A DNA stretch of 64,000 nt from contig JBLDXI010000066.1 in assembly GCA_047495785.1 (NCBI GenBank), positions 711,701 to 775,700 of the forward strand, given 5' to 3'. How positions within the stretch are numbered: position 1 is the stretch's first letter; every line of letters begins with the position of its first letter. The DNA comes from Lepidodermella squamata (taxonomy: Eukaryota; Gastrotricha). This document shows, one piece after another, positions 53,533 through 63,679 of the stretch. The position numbers were made by a program, and so were the translations under genes. A model generated the notes under the pieces. The model saw only the letters and a list, made by a program, of their open reading frames with translations, searched no databases and was not told where the DNA came from.

Positions 53533-54096
53533 ATGTACAACAATGAATTGGAAGATTTCATCCGGATTGATCCAGTACTAAAAAAGTTTGACATTTTTGT
53601 TGTAGCCGCTGATCAGCTACCACAGCAGCTTCCTATTGTGAAAAATAATCCACAATTGATTATCTGTAACACAGGAAATGTATACAATTCTACAGGAAAG
53701 CACTGGGTCACACTGTTTGTTCACAGCGCACAGCATCCTGATGAGCCCTGTGAGTTTTTCGATAGCCTTAACCTTTCCCCTTCCTATCATAACCTCTATA
53801 TCGACAACTTTTTGAAAGCGAATAGCCAAACAGAAGTGCCGTACATTCATTGCAATAGGTCTTACCAGCATGTTTTTTCACAAATCTGCGGCTTATGGGC
53901 TCTATATTACAGCATGCTTCGAGCGCGAGGTAAAGACATGCACCAAATTTTGAGGCATTTTGATCAGCTTGGATCAAAGAACAATTTGCTTATAAAAGAC
54001 TGTGTACTTTATCATAAATTTAATACATTATATTCCCACTATGGTCTATCTATGAGACCACTTGAAAGAATAAAACCCTGTAACGTTAGATTATAA
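53533..54096 (+). CDS. Adenain-like maturation cysteine protease (Polinton PRO)
   Basis: The ATG at 53533 is preferred; an upstream frame has no ATG. 187 residues. Catalytic residues fit the adenovirus protease/Ulp1 clan: His57 in GKHWV, Asp77 in EFFDSL, and Cys119 in QICGLWAL, with the oxyanion Gln just upstream. Known role: cleavage of capsid precursors in maturing particles. Lies between MCP and ATPase as in other Mavericks. All catalytic residues present. Confidence 0.88.
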   Translation: MYNNELEDFIRIDPVLKKFDIFVVAADQLPQQLPIVKNNPQLIICNTGNVYNSTGKHWVTLFVHSAQHPDEPCEFFDSLNLSPSYHNLYIDNFLKANSQTEVPYIHCNRSYQHVFSQICGLWALYYSMLRARGKDMHQILRHFDQLGSKNNLLIKDCVLYHKFNTLYSHYGLSMRPLERIKPCNVRL

Positions 54097-54099
54097 AGG

Positions 54100-54943
54100 A
54101 TGAGTGATTTGCGCTGCTGCCCTGGCAACATAAATGAAGCTTTGCCTTTTGTTCACCCTAGCACAATTCTCATTGTTGGGCCGTAAGTGACGATGGAAAT
54201 AAAAGTCAATATATTTTAGTGTAATTTACTCATCTTCAGGTCGGGGAGCGGTAAAACAAGTCTGGTGCTTCAAATCCTACAGGATGCATTCAGTTTTGAA
54301 CTTCCTTTTGAGAGAATTGTCTATTTTTATTCTACTTTCCAACCCATTTACAATGACATAGCCGATGCTGCATTGCAAGTTCACAAAATTAAAGTTGAAT
54401 TCGTAAATTTAGCAGACACAAAAAACAGCAGTAGCGATAGCTTCAGCTTAAAAAATTATATCAACGACAATAACGAGACGCAGCCCCGCTGTTGCCTAGT
54501 ATTTGATGACGTGTATCGCCTATTAACTGAAGACGAAACACTGGTACAGCTTTTTTTAGGAGGGCGGCACTTGAATACGACAACCATTCTCCTTCAACAA
54601 GTTTTGTTTACTCGAGCAAAAAATAGCAGGGAAATTCTGGTTTGCCTCAGAAAATTATTGTTTTTTCTTCTATGTATTTTCTATTCTATAGCAAAATGCA
54701 AACTATTTATTCTATTTTCGCTGCATTTCCGACTCTGCAAGCTTTAGATCATATGCACAACGGCGTTCCCCAATGGGCTGGCGAGGCCTTCTTGAAGCGT
54801 TGAACCAAGCAACTGCTGAATCATCTCACACGCCACTGCTACTGGATAATTGTGCAACTACTCCGGATAATCTCCGCATTCGTTCGAGCAATGGCTTCGG
54901 TAGTAAACCTGGTTACGCTTACATTTTAGTCTCAAAGAAATGA
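54100..54943 (+). CDS. FtsK/HerA-type DNA-packaging ATPase (Polinton ATP)
   Basis: Three exons, 54100-54182, 54240-54639 and 54692-54943 (57- and 52-nt introns; phases match; 244 residues). Walker A is VGP|SGSGKTS, split by the first intron. Walker B is RCCLVFDDVYRLL. A Gln-rich sensor (TTILLQQVLFTRAKNSREIL) precedes the second intron, and the third exon continues the ATPase fold (YFRCISDSASF...) to YAYILVSKK. Without splicing the gene looks like two broken frames. The A32-like family packages DNA into capsids. Starts four bases after the protease stop. Confidence 0.88.
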
Positions 54944-54994
54944 TGATATGTACTATTATAAAAGGATTCATTGCCGCCCAATTTTCGTCGTTAA

Positions 54995-55408
54995 ATGAAT
55001 AAAGTTATTACCTCAGCAACGTCACCATCGTTCAGTCTTGATAAAAAACGGCGGCTTTTTCTTGCATTGAAATGGTTATTGCATGCTCACCCCGGTCAGC
55101 GTGCTGATATTTTAGCAACTAGCTCTGTTAGCCTTATACGATTTCTTAGCCGTTGCGCCTTGTATTGGCTTCGCAGCACTAGTACTGTTCTGGCCCCTGA
55201 TTTGGCTAAATTGAAACAAAAAGGTGTCAATTTGGTCGAGCACAACCGGCAAGTTTTTATTCGACACTGCCTTAATAGCAACAAGAACAATAGGCGAAAT
55301 AAGGCTTCGAAAGCTTCCTTTTTTGCAGTTTTACCCACTGTATTGAAATCCTTTGCACCCAGGCTAAAGTTTGATTATTCAGAACTCAAGAGGCTTCTTC
55401 GAATCTAA
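54995..55408 (+). CDS. Small basic protein (Maverick), function unknown
   Basis: 137 residues, helical and basic, with several Leu/Arg-rich segments (RRLFLALKWLLHAH, LIRFLSRCALYWLR, LKRLLRI). No motif recognised. Three bases separate its stop from the start of the next frame, so it fits the compact plus-strand block. It could be a DNA-binding or nuclear-targeting protein; this is only inference from composition. Confidence 0.55.
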   Translation: MNKVITSATSPSFSLDKKRRLFLALKWLLHAHPGQRADILATSSVSLIRFLSRCALYWLRSTSTVLAPDLAKLKQKGVNLVEHNRQVFIRHCLNSNKNNRRNKASKASFFAVLPTVLKSFAPRLKFDYSELKRLLRI

Positions 55409-55411
55409 ACT

Positions 55412-56563
55412 ATGCAGCGAAACTATGCACAGCGCATGACTATTGTTCCACTTGCGACACCTGGGCCAACTCCAGCACAACAACAACAACAACAACCAAA
55501 CGCGAGCGACTTGATTGCTGCTAAAACATTGCTGAGCAATCCTCTGCTTTTCAAACTAGTGCAGCTATTACAGTCTTTAGACCGGGATGTGATAAACAAC
55601 GCTAGTAGTAGTGATAATTCAGCCGATTTAGTGCGAAAACGTAACGAACTCATGCATGAGATTATGAATTTGAAGAAGCTGGTAGTTTTACAAGGCAGTA
55701 GCCAGCCGCCAGCCGCTATTCCAATGTCGCCTGCACCAGCAGATCGAGCAGAATCGAGGCCGCGCTCTCCTCCTCCTCCTCCTCCTCCTCCTCCTCCTCC
55801 TCCTCCGCTGCCGCCGCCGCCGCTTCCTTCTGCTTCTTCTCCTCCTCCTCCTCCTCCTCCAAAAAAACAGCAGCAACAACAACTTGCGCGCCAACAACCT
55901 ACTAAATTAACATCTAGTAATTTTGGTCAAGCGGCCGGGCCTAGCTATAACAACTATAACAGAGATTCGGGTATTGGCGGCTTTCAGCAGCAGTTTTCAC
56001 CTAATACAACGCCACGACCTTCAACTGATAATAGCAGCAATTATGAATTTGATGATCTTCAAATGGATTTTCTATTCGCTGCCCCGCAAACATCATCGAC
56101 TTCTAGCGCTGCAGCCACGACCGTCCTCAGCCACGATGATGTTGTTGTTGATCGGCCTAATGATGAGCAGCTGCCTACGAGAGGAGGGACCCCCCGCGCG
56201 CGCACCCCCCAGGCCCCTCGAGACAGCAACACAACAGCAGGGTCGTCTTCGTTTAGCGGCGATGAGGACAGCAGCGGCAGCAATAGTGAAGAGCTGCAAG
56301 ATGGTGCTGATAATGATGATAATCAAGCAGAAAGACAAGAAGAAGCCGCTGCCGCTGAACCGATGGAAATTGAGCTAGCTGGAGCAGCAACTGCAGCGGC
56401 AACGCCACGGAAGGGTCAAAAGCGCGGTAGAAAGCCACGTTCTATGACTGATCAAACACAAATATCACCACCTGGAAAACTTTTCCGAAGAACGTCACAG
56501 CGTAAGATAAATAAAATCAACAAGTTTCAAGCTGGCACAGGGTTTTGGAGTTTATTCATGTAA
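55412..56563 (+). CDS. Disordered Pro/Gln/Ser-rich protein with AT-hook-like motif (Maverick)
   Basis: 383 residues. A coiled-coil-like segment (LVRKRNELMHEIMNLKKL) precedes two long polyproline tracts encoded by (CCT)n and separated by LPSASS. Then Gln-rich and Ser/Asp/Glu-rich regions and a KRGRKPRS AT-hook-like element, ending in basic RKINKINKFQ and GFWSLFM. No globular domain. The composition resembles transcription activators or viral tegument-like proteins. The CCT tract is an unstable microsatellite, so length may vary between copies. Confidence 0.65.
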   Translation: MQRNYAQRMTIVPLATPGPTPAQQQQQQPNASDLIAAKTLLSNPLLFKLVQLLQSLDRDVINNASSSDNSADLVRKRNELMHEIMNLKKLVVLQGSSQPPAAIPMSPAPADRAESRPRSPPPPPPPPPPPPPLPPPPLPSASSPPPPPPPKKQQQQQLARQQPTKLTSSNFGQAAGPSYNNYNRDSGIGGFQQQFSPNTTPRPSTDNSSNYEFDDLQMDFLFAAPQTSSTSSAAATTVLSHDDVVVDRPNDEQLPTRGGTPRARTPQAPRDSNTTAGSSSFSGDEDSSGSNSEELQDGADNDDNQAERQEEAAAAEPMEIELAGAATAAATPRKGQKRGRKPRSMTDQTQISPPGKLFRRTSQRKINKINKFQAGTGFWSLFM

Positions 56564-56570
56564 TAATCGA

Positions 56571-59500
56571 TCATTGATCAGCGCTATATCCATGTGGATA
56601 AGTTAGAAAGGAAGCATCGCCGGGGCGTAGCCAACGTTTATCATAGGTTAAACGAATCTTTTTTGTTATATGAACACAATGAATTTCCGATAACGGAGTA
56701 TGCACTTTTTTAAACTGAGTCTGATCCAATTCAGCGATGACGCTGTTTTTGTTGTTATCACCCCGGCCCCCGCTTCCGCTGGTTTCGTTATCGTGGAGAC
56801 TTTGTATTACATGCTTGATGAACAAGAAAAAATCGAGAAGACTGCGTGAATGAAAACTTTGACGTATTCCCTGCGCGTGACGTAAATAATAAAAAACAGA
56901 GGGCGTAACAACAAGTAGCAATTACCTTTAACATTAGCTTGGCTTTGCCGTCAGCAAAAAGTAGGGCATATGCCTTACAGCCCAGTACAACCATTGCAAT
57001 GATGCGTTGCCCTGTATCAAGCTGATCCGCCAAGCCGCCAAGAACGGGTGTGAACTCAATTTTAGTAATTCCAGGCCCTTGAAGGCAAAAAATTGAATCC
57101 GTGTCTAAAACAAAAGACAAAAAACGTAGAGATGTTGGTAGCATAAGCGGCGCTATTCTCTAACCGCTGTAGATAGCACTTTTTGGGCCGACTCGGTACA
57201 GCTCACGAGCCAGTTTCACACGAGCATTAGCTGTTACGAAGGCCGCTGTTATAACTGAGGTGGATCCATTTGGAACGTCGGCATCTTTGGTTGGCCGTGT
57301 TACAATTCGCAAGCGAGAGACATCATCAGAGTTGATGAGTAAGCCTAGTGGTTGAATATCCACAATTTCCAAAGCTGGATTATTTAGCATTTGCTGAAGC
57401 AGAAACGGGGATTTGATATAATCTGTTCTCTCTAGATTAGAATTCATAGCAAATCGACCAAAAAAGCTGTTCAAAACTAATTTGGCGATCGCGCGTAACC
57501 CAGGGTTCTTTTTATCCAACTTGGTGCTATCAATCGTTATACCAATGCGTTCCCATTGCTCCAAATACTGTGCTTTTTGTTCACTAGTAGCACAGTTTGG
57601 CGGCCAGCCGGAGGATTCGGCCTTCAAAATGGTGAATCTTTTAATGAAATCTCTGAAAATTGTATTGCTCTTCTTGAACTCCCATATCTAAAAAAAATAA
57701 CTTGATAGAAGCCATGCATGAGTTGGCTAAACAAAATTATTAACCTCGTAGACTTCCAGCAATCTGTAGCCATGAACATCTGTAGCGTACTTCAGTTCCA
57801 CAGAGCAATACGAACCAATCCAGGACCTTTCATAATCAGAATGGGTGCATTCACGGCTTGAAACGCACAAGTTTGGATTTGCAGTCGACGAACAAGCATA
57901 GCAACATGAGAACACGAGCTTGTTTTGTTTACTACGAAAGCAGAGTACAGGTAGCCAGATGTTTTTCGGCGCTAATACCTAGCAAAATAATGTGGTGATG
58001 ATGAAAGCAGGGAGACGATATGTAGATGCGAAGAGCTTACGCGTGCTTGTACGACACCAAAAAAAGATTCCTTTGAATAAATCTCCTGCAGTTTCTCGTT
58101 GTTTAATCTGAGATCCAAGGTGGATACTTTAGGTGGTCCTATTGCATAGTAGCCATCCATCATACAGCTTGGATATAACGAGTTGAAGTCGGCGGAAATT
58201 ATAGAATAATCGGGCGATGGAAATAAGAAGTCCTTGGTTTGCATCCCGCTTTCCTTACAAATTTGAGCAATCTTTTCCAAATTTTGGTCGCCTGAAGTTG
58301 AGTGTGATTCGGCAATCATAGCCATTAAACGAAAAGCTTCGACCCGCCCTAAAAAGTAGGCATGATGTTTTAATCCCGCGAAGATTAAATAGGGAAAACC
58401 TCCAGTTACCTCCAAAGAAAAACGAACGGCTCTCCATTACATTAGCTATTGTGAGATTATCATAAATCTCCTGTGCTCTCGGGTGTTGTTTGAAACTAGC
58501 TCTAATTTCATGCTCCCAAAAGCTTTGAAGAATGTAACCATTCGAGCGAAACAACTCTTCACGTTCCAAGGTTTGCTTGTAAACTACGCCGTTTGGTTGT
58601 CCAGATAGAAAATTTAGTTGTGAGGCCTCAAAGCATTGCAAGCAGCCATGGACAGCACAACCATGAACCTCGACAATCAGATCGGGTTCACTCGGAATTT
58701 TATCACGACGTGCAACAAAACCGTCGACGCGATAAGGATAACGGTGGCCAGGTATAGATATTCGAACTTCTTGACGTGAGTTCTGAGCGTGTTTCATTGA
58801 ACCATAAGTTTCAGGGTCAGACTCCATCAGAAATTGAAGAAAAGCTATCGAGAGCCTGCTGTGTGAATCCTTGCCACAGTAGCCAGCGGTCGGGATGACA
58901 GGTAATGTATCCTTCGTAAGAAACAGCTTGCGGAAGCATGTGCTTGTGAGAGAAGCTAGTGTGATGCATTCTTTAAAGGCATCAGTAGAACACAACTCCA
59001 GCATTAGCGCCCGAAATTTGATTGACGCCTTTTCCAAAACTAGACAATCCTGTATGCAGTATTGCAGTAACGTGTGGCGAACACTGAACCGTTTCAGTTT
59101 GTTTTCGTTGTAGAAAGTTAGAAATTCTGCTCTTTCAGAAGGAGACATTTTGTCAGGCTCATAGTAGATCATATTAGGCAGCTGTGGGAATTCGAGATTG
59201 AAACTCGAAGGATTACAGCGAATTCAATCACAATAGCTCAAGAAGTTGATGATGTACTTACTTTTCTTTAGTGCATAAGACGTAAGGAAAGAAGGTTTTC
59301 TTGTCTGGGATTCCCATTGTTGCTGGTAAATCCCTGTTGTTGAACAAATACCTGTAAGCAATGTAGTTTCTTAGTGTTTCTTAGGTAACCTACCTTAATC
59401 TGCATTGAAAAAAGAGATATGAATCCAAAAATCTGATTTTTTGTTGTTTGAAATCAATGCATAGTAGAGATCCCTGCCTTTGAAGAATCTTCACTTTAGA

Positions 59501-61427
59501 ACATCGTGTTTGAATTTCTTTCAGTAATAATAAGGAATCGAAATTGGCTGAGTTGTGAGCCAAATAAATCGACTGGTAATTCATAGGTAGAAGCACCCAG
59601 TTTACGAAATCCTCCAGAGGACGACTTCCATAAAAAATATGAAGTCCACAACTAGAATGGCATCGCTGAATCCTCGCTTCGATGCAGTGAGGTATGCATA
59701 CGACCTTTGCAACGATAAGGCATACTTGGAACTCATTGTTGTTATCAGCAAGTGATGGCGAAAATGTCTCAGTGTCCCAAAAAACTAGGTTACGATAACG
59801 TTCCAGTTTATTCGCCGGTTTCAAGGGCTAAAAATACACCAACCACAGTATTTTGAAAAAAGCTGGACTGAAAAAAATGAGTATACCAAGGGAGTCATGA
59901 AGCAGAAGTGTGTGCCATTTTCTTCGTCGCTGGCTTTCAAAGGCTCCTGACAAATGTGACAGCGCCGCCCGGGACACATAGCCTCATGCTTGAGAAAATG
60001 TACAAATTTCCTCCCGCATTTAAAGCATGGATTCTTTTTAGCACATTTGTGGTTTTGCTTACAACGTTCGCTATACAAAACTAAAAACATAAAAAGAGCT
60101 GAATAATAATGAAAAGGTTAAAAACATCAGACCTGCACGACATTGCGGACACCGCGTGTAGTTTTGTTGGTCTGTGTTGGAAATCACACGGCAAATGCTC
60201 CCTGATACACCTAAAATAATATTAATGATAAAAGAAGTGAAATTCAGGTTTTTCATGTAAAAATTACGGCAGGAAGAGCATGCCAACTTGCATCTGTGCA
60301 CAGCCGTACTCGTTTTCGTCTGAAAGCAAGTGGGGCATATTCGTTGTGCATTGCTAAGAGTGGCCTTCATAAAGTTGAGATTCGCAATGACATGAAAATG
60401 ATGACTGTTGGGCTGAGAGACGTCGTTGCGATAAACCAGTAGAACAACAGGAAGCAACCCAAGGCTTACGCGATGATCAAATTCTGGGATTTCCCTAATA
60501 ACATCCTGTGATTCGTACGAGTATACTACGAATCTGTAAGTATTATGTTCAGGATCGATAGCCGAACACAGGGCTGAGTAATGATCATCTAGATTGTAGG
60601 CTGGAAGGTTGAGAGGTAAGCCCGCTTTCTGATATAGCGCCGTGGCTTCGCGAAATTGACGATTGGTTCGCGTACTACGTATCGATTTGAAGGTTGCTTG
60701 AAGAGATGGATCCGTAGGATTCGCCTTCATGTGAGCCAAAGCCACTCCAGTGATGAGAGCTCTGCCCATGCAAAGATTGTTCGTTTCATTCTTGCGCGCT
60801 CCGATTCTAACGATCGATTTGGAGCGAAGAAAAAATTTGTCCAAAGTTTCGTTTATAGCCCGCTCTGCCCGAGAACCACCAACAATTTGACCTAGATCTG
60901 CATTGGGGTTATCAATGACACAGAGACGAATTGTCCACCGACCAGCAAATGAGAGTTCTTCATTACTCTGTAATATTTTTCTCAGTTGATCAAAAATTGA
61001 AATTTCCAGCAACCGATCGCGTTTCATGAAGGGTAGGCTAAGAGGCATCTTCAAGTCGGGGTGGTACAGTGTTAGCCGGCAGAAGGAATTCACAGGTAAA
61101 TCACGATGGATATTTACAACAATATCGAACAGGAAGTTGGCCAGAATATTGAAGCGGGTCTCCAAATCAAATATTAGCCACCTGGTCGGCTGGTACGTTC
61201 TGCACAAATGATCGAATATTATCCAGTCGAGGTTCATCAGCGCCACCAGACAATTGAATCATCGGCCCAAGCGAACTAGAAGATTGGCCATATCTGTTGA
61301 TGTAGGTTGAGGCAAAGTCGGATGTTACGGGCTGAATGAAGTACTCCACAGAAAACATTTTGAATTTTGTAGAATGAATCAGGCGATTACTTCGAATAAA
61401 TGAGTATTGTAAACTATAGTTATCCAT
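56571..61427 (-). CDS. Protein-primed family B DNA polymerase of the Maverick element (about ten exons)
   Basis: Minus strand, many introns of roughly 35-100 nt. N-terminal Polinton-type region: LYHPDLKMPLSLPFM, LQSNEELSF, RALITGVALAHM (about 60.7-61.1 kb), then Cys/His zinc-binding clusters (60.3-59.9 kb). Exonuclease: FWDTETF (Exo I), YLAHNSANFDSLLLL (Exo II) and YCIQDCLVLEK (Exo III). A join gives GGRVEAF at about 58.35-58.41 kb. Polymerase motif A SADFNSLYPS, motif B AKLVLNSFFGRF, motif C YSDTDS, formed across the intron just below 57160. The C-terminal exon runs to the stop at 56571-56573. Known: copies element DNA with a protein primer. All catalytic motifs are present. At 61167-61246 the first frame (from 61427) and the main frame do not join cleanly. 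Confidence 0.88.
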
Positions 61428-61544
61428 AACAATCTAAGATTAAAAATTTAAAATTGATCGAATTTGGGAAGAGGTAAAACTTTATTACAAGGATAGATTG
61501 AAATAAATATTCAGTAAGTCATTTTAGTCAAGTTTTGTGTTAGC
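61428..61544. other. Short spacer between PolB and the PC4-like gene
   Basis: AT-rich; should contain the 3' end of the PC4-like transcript and the PolB promoter. No recognisable element. Confidence 0.25.
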
Positions 61545-62066
61545 TTATTCATTGGCTGTTTCAATCATCGCTGCAACAGTTAACACCCCAGTTGCAAGGT
61601 CTTGAAACTGAGCTGCATCAAGAGAGACTCCTTGTCTTGAGGGTTGTTTATTTCCTAAAAAGTTAAATCATAAAAAGATTGCTATTACTGTAAATTTGAA
61701 GTAAATACCTTTAGCATCCAGATAAAACCTGCGTATATCTATAAGAATCGGTGAAAATGATGGCACAAAGACACAGACTTCAATTTTGCATTCATGCATC
61801 GAAAATTTAAAGCCTGTGTTGTGAGATAGCAGGGCAAGTTGAGCCTGAGCAACCCAAGCATCATTCGGCGGTCGAAAATAAGGAACGAACTGGCTAAGAA
61901 ATTCGTCTTGTCTAAAGGCGAGTTTTTTAGGCTTATCGTTCTTATCTTTGCGATCAGTCATTATGTAGATGAGATTAGAATCCTGAGGATGCTGTTGAAT
62001 GACCAAGTTACTAGACATGTGATGATTGACTGTCTGGTTAGCAGATTCTACTATCGCCTCAGCCAT
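61545..62066 (-). CDS. PC4-like transcriptional coactivator / ssDNA-binding protein (Maverick)
   Basis: Exons 62066-61709 and 61654-61545, with a 54-nt intron (GTATTT...TTTTAG). About 155 residues. The C-terminal domain has the PC4/p15 signature across the splice: IDIRRFYLDAKGNKQPSRQG followed by VSLDAAQFQDLATGV, matching VDIREY-W-x-D...KPGRKGISL-x-x-EQW of PC4. A central basic patch (RKDKNDKPKKLAF) precedes it. Known: PC4 binds single-stranded DNA and assists RNA polymerase II initiation. Inferred: with the TBP-like protein, an element-encoded transcription module. Nothing suggests recent capture from this host genome. Confidence 0.75.
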
Positions 62067-62108
62067 GATTATTGAAAATTAAATCTAATGAAATAAGAAT
62101 GTAAAACT

Positions 62109-62474
62109 TTAAGGGATGGGTTCTTTATATTGGCATAACTTTTCATGCCCAAAAATGAGGTCATAAGTTAGAGTAATGGGACAGCCTTTATCAGAATATT
62201 GGCATTTGTAAATCAAATTCGAGATAATGTTCGATAAAATTACAGGGGGTTTAACGAAATCTTTCCCTGTTAATGATTCGCGGCAAAGTGGACAGCAACA
62301 TACTGTTCGAGCTGAATTTTGAAAAATAGCGAGAACACATTTAGTACAAAATAAATGGCCACAGGGGCGCGTTTGAATAGGATTAAGTAGGATAGATAAA
62401 CAAATTGGACATTGCAAAGATTCAGCGTCTAAAATCTGGCTGTTCGAGAGCACAAGTCTTGTTGGATCCATCAA
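62109..62474 (-). CDS. RING/TRAF-type zinc finger protein (Maverick)
   Basis: About 120 residues. A C3HC4 RING: CPICLSILLNPIQTRPCGHLFCTKC...CCCPLC, then a partial TRAF-type zinc finger (YKCQYSDKGCPITLTYDLIFGHEKLC). The order RING then TRAF-type finger is that of TRAF and TRAF-like E3 ligases. The Met at 62471 is also possible. Inferred role: ubiquitin-dependent modulation of host factors, or assembly. Lies between the PC4-like and kinase genes, on the same strand. Confidence 0.8.
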   Translation of the reverse strand: MMDPTRLVLSNSQILDAESLQCPICLSILLNPIQTRPCGHLFCTKCVLAIFQNSARTVCCCPLCRESLTGKDFVKPPVILSNIISNLIYKCQYSDKGCPITLTYDLIFGHEKLCQYKEPIP

Positions 62475-62555
62475 TGAGGATTCAAGTCTGAGAGATTACA
62501 GGCGTGATAAGAGAGGCAACATACTGAGAAGCTTGCTTTAGAACCTCAGAGGCAT

Positions 62556-63245
62556 TCAATTATCAGTGTCGATAACAAGCACGGGACATGGTAGGGATTT
62601 GTTTGTAGTCTCAACAGTACACATTTTTTCATGAAACTCATGTACGAGGCGTAAATAATCCAGTGATAATAGCATTTCAGAACCCCGAGCTCTAGCTACG
62701 GCTCTTTGACAAGCTATTTGGGGAGAGGAGCGCAAGTAAATAATAGCTTCAGTTTTTACAAAATTCGGCTCGAAATTATCATACAAATTCATGAGAGCGT
62801 GATATTCGATAGAATTTATGCGCTTGGATGCATACGCACATGGGATAAAGACGTTTTTAGAACAGAAGGGCGTTCGATCATGCAGAACGATAGTATGCGC
62901 CCCGTAGATTTCAGGTTTGTGGTTAGGGGCTGAATAAAGGCCGCACATATCACTCGTGGCTACAATTTGAAAGTTGAACGCATTTTTCATCTGATAGTAA
63001 TCTTTCAAAATGTTAGTTTTATCGTCATCAGTAAAGGACTCCCAACGATGAACAGGCTCGCAAATTGGCCACGCGGTATATCCCTGAAGTTTACGGTTGA
63101 GTGAAGGTAGATTAGTGAGACCCTCGATTAAGGTTGATTTCCCGCTAAAACAAGAGACTTTAAATAGAATTCTATTCGGTGGAGTATATGAGACTTACGC
63201 CCCAATGTTGCCGACTATGCCGAAATGGTAGACTTTAGGATGCAT
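62556..63245 (-). CDS. Deoxynucleoside kinase (Maverick)
   Basis: Exons 63245-63199 and 63144-62556, with a 54-nt intron that divides the P-loop: VGNIGA|GKSTLIEG. About 212 residues. Further family marks: DRTPFCSKNVF (the DRS-type motif of deoxynucleoside kinases), IYLRSSPQIACQRAVARAR (Arg-rich lid) and YLRLVHEFHEKM. Known: phosphorylates deoxynucleosides to monophosphates in nucleotide salvage. With the dUTPase at 63680 it forms a nucleotide-supply pair, as in some large DNA viruses. Start at 63245 is the first Met before the Walker motif. Confidence 0.88.
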
Positions 63246-63679
63246 CCAGCTTGCTTCAAGAAATATGCTAAGTGTATTCTTGAAGCATCTCTCTTAAATA
63301 GTCTGAGTGATATTTCCATAAAAGGAAAAAACAGGGAGATGTTTTGTTTGAATTGTTTAAGGTAATTACACCGTAAAGGGTAAAAAATCCTAATTGCTTT
63401 TTATTTTGATAAGTAAAAAATCGCATTGTTTAATTAGGGAGGATGTATAAGATTTATTGACATGATGTTTTCTTATTGAATTACCGACAGCAATTAAGGA
63501 GGATGTATACAATACCAAGAATCTTTGATGAAAAGCATTAAAGCCAGCACTGAGGGGTCAACAGAGCTAAAGGCCCTAATGCATTTTTAAGGAAGATTGA
63601 ATTACAAAAACAATATGCCTGAAAGGAGGTAGCCGCTCACATAAAAATCGAACCTCAGTAACAATATAAATTATAAAAT
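63246..63679. promoter_or_regulatory. Divergent region between kinase and dUTPase with repeated element
   Basis: AATTAGGGAGGATGTATAAG at about 63436-63455 and AATTAAGGAGGATGTATACA at about 63493-63512 are near-identical, so a 19-20 bp motif with a TATA-like end occurs twice, about 57 bp apart. A third, weaker word, GAAAGGAGGTAGCCG, lies near 63621. This is a good candidate for a promoter of the element's early genes. Confidence 0.5.

Noticed and set aside
55688-55897. Minus-strand Arg-rich open frame
   Set aside because: It is the reverse complement of the CCT polyproline tract of the plus-strand gene and has no independent support.
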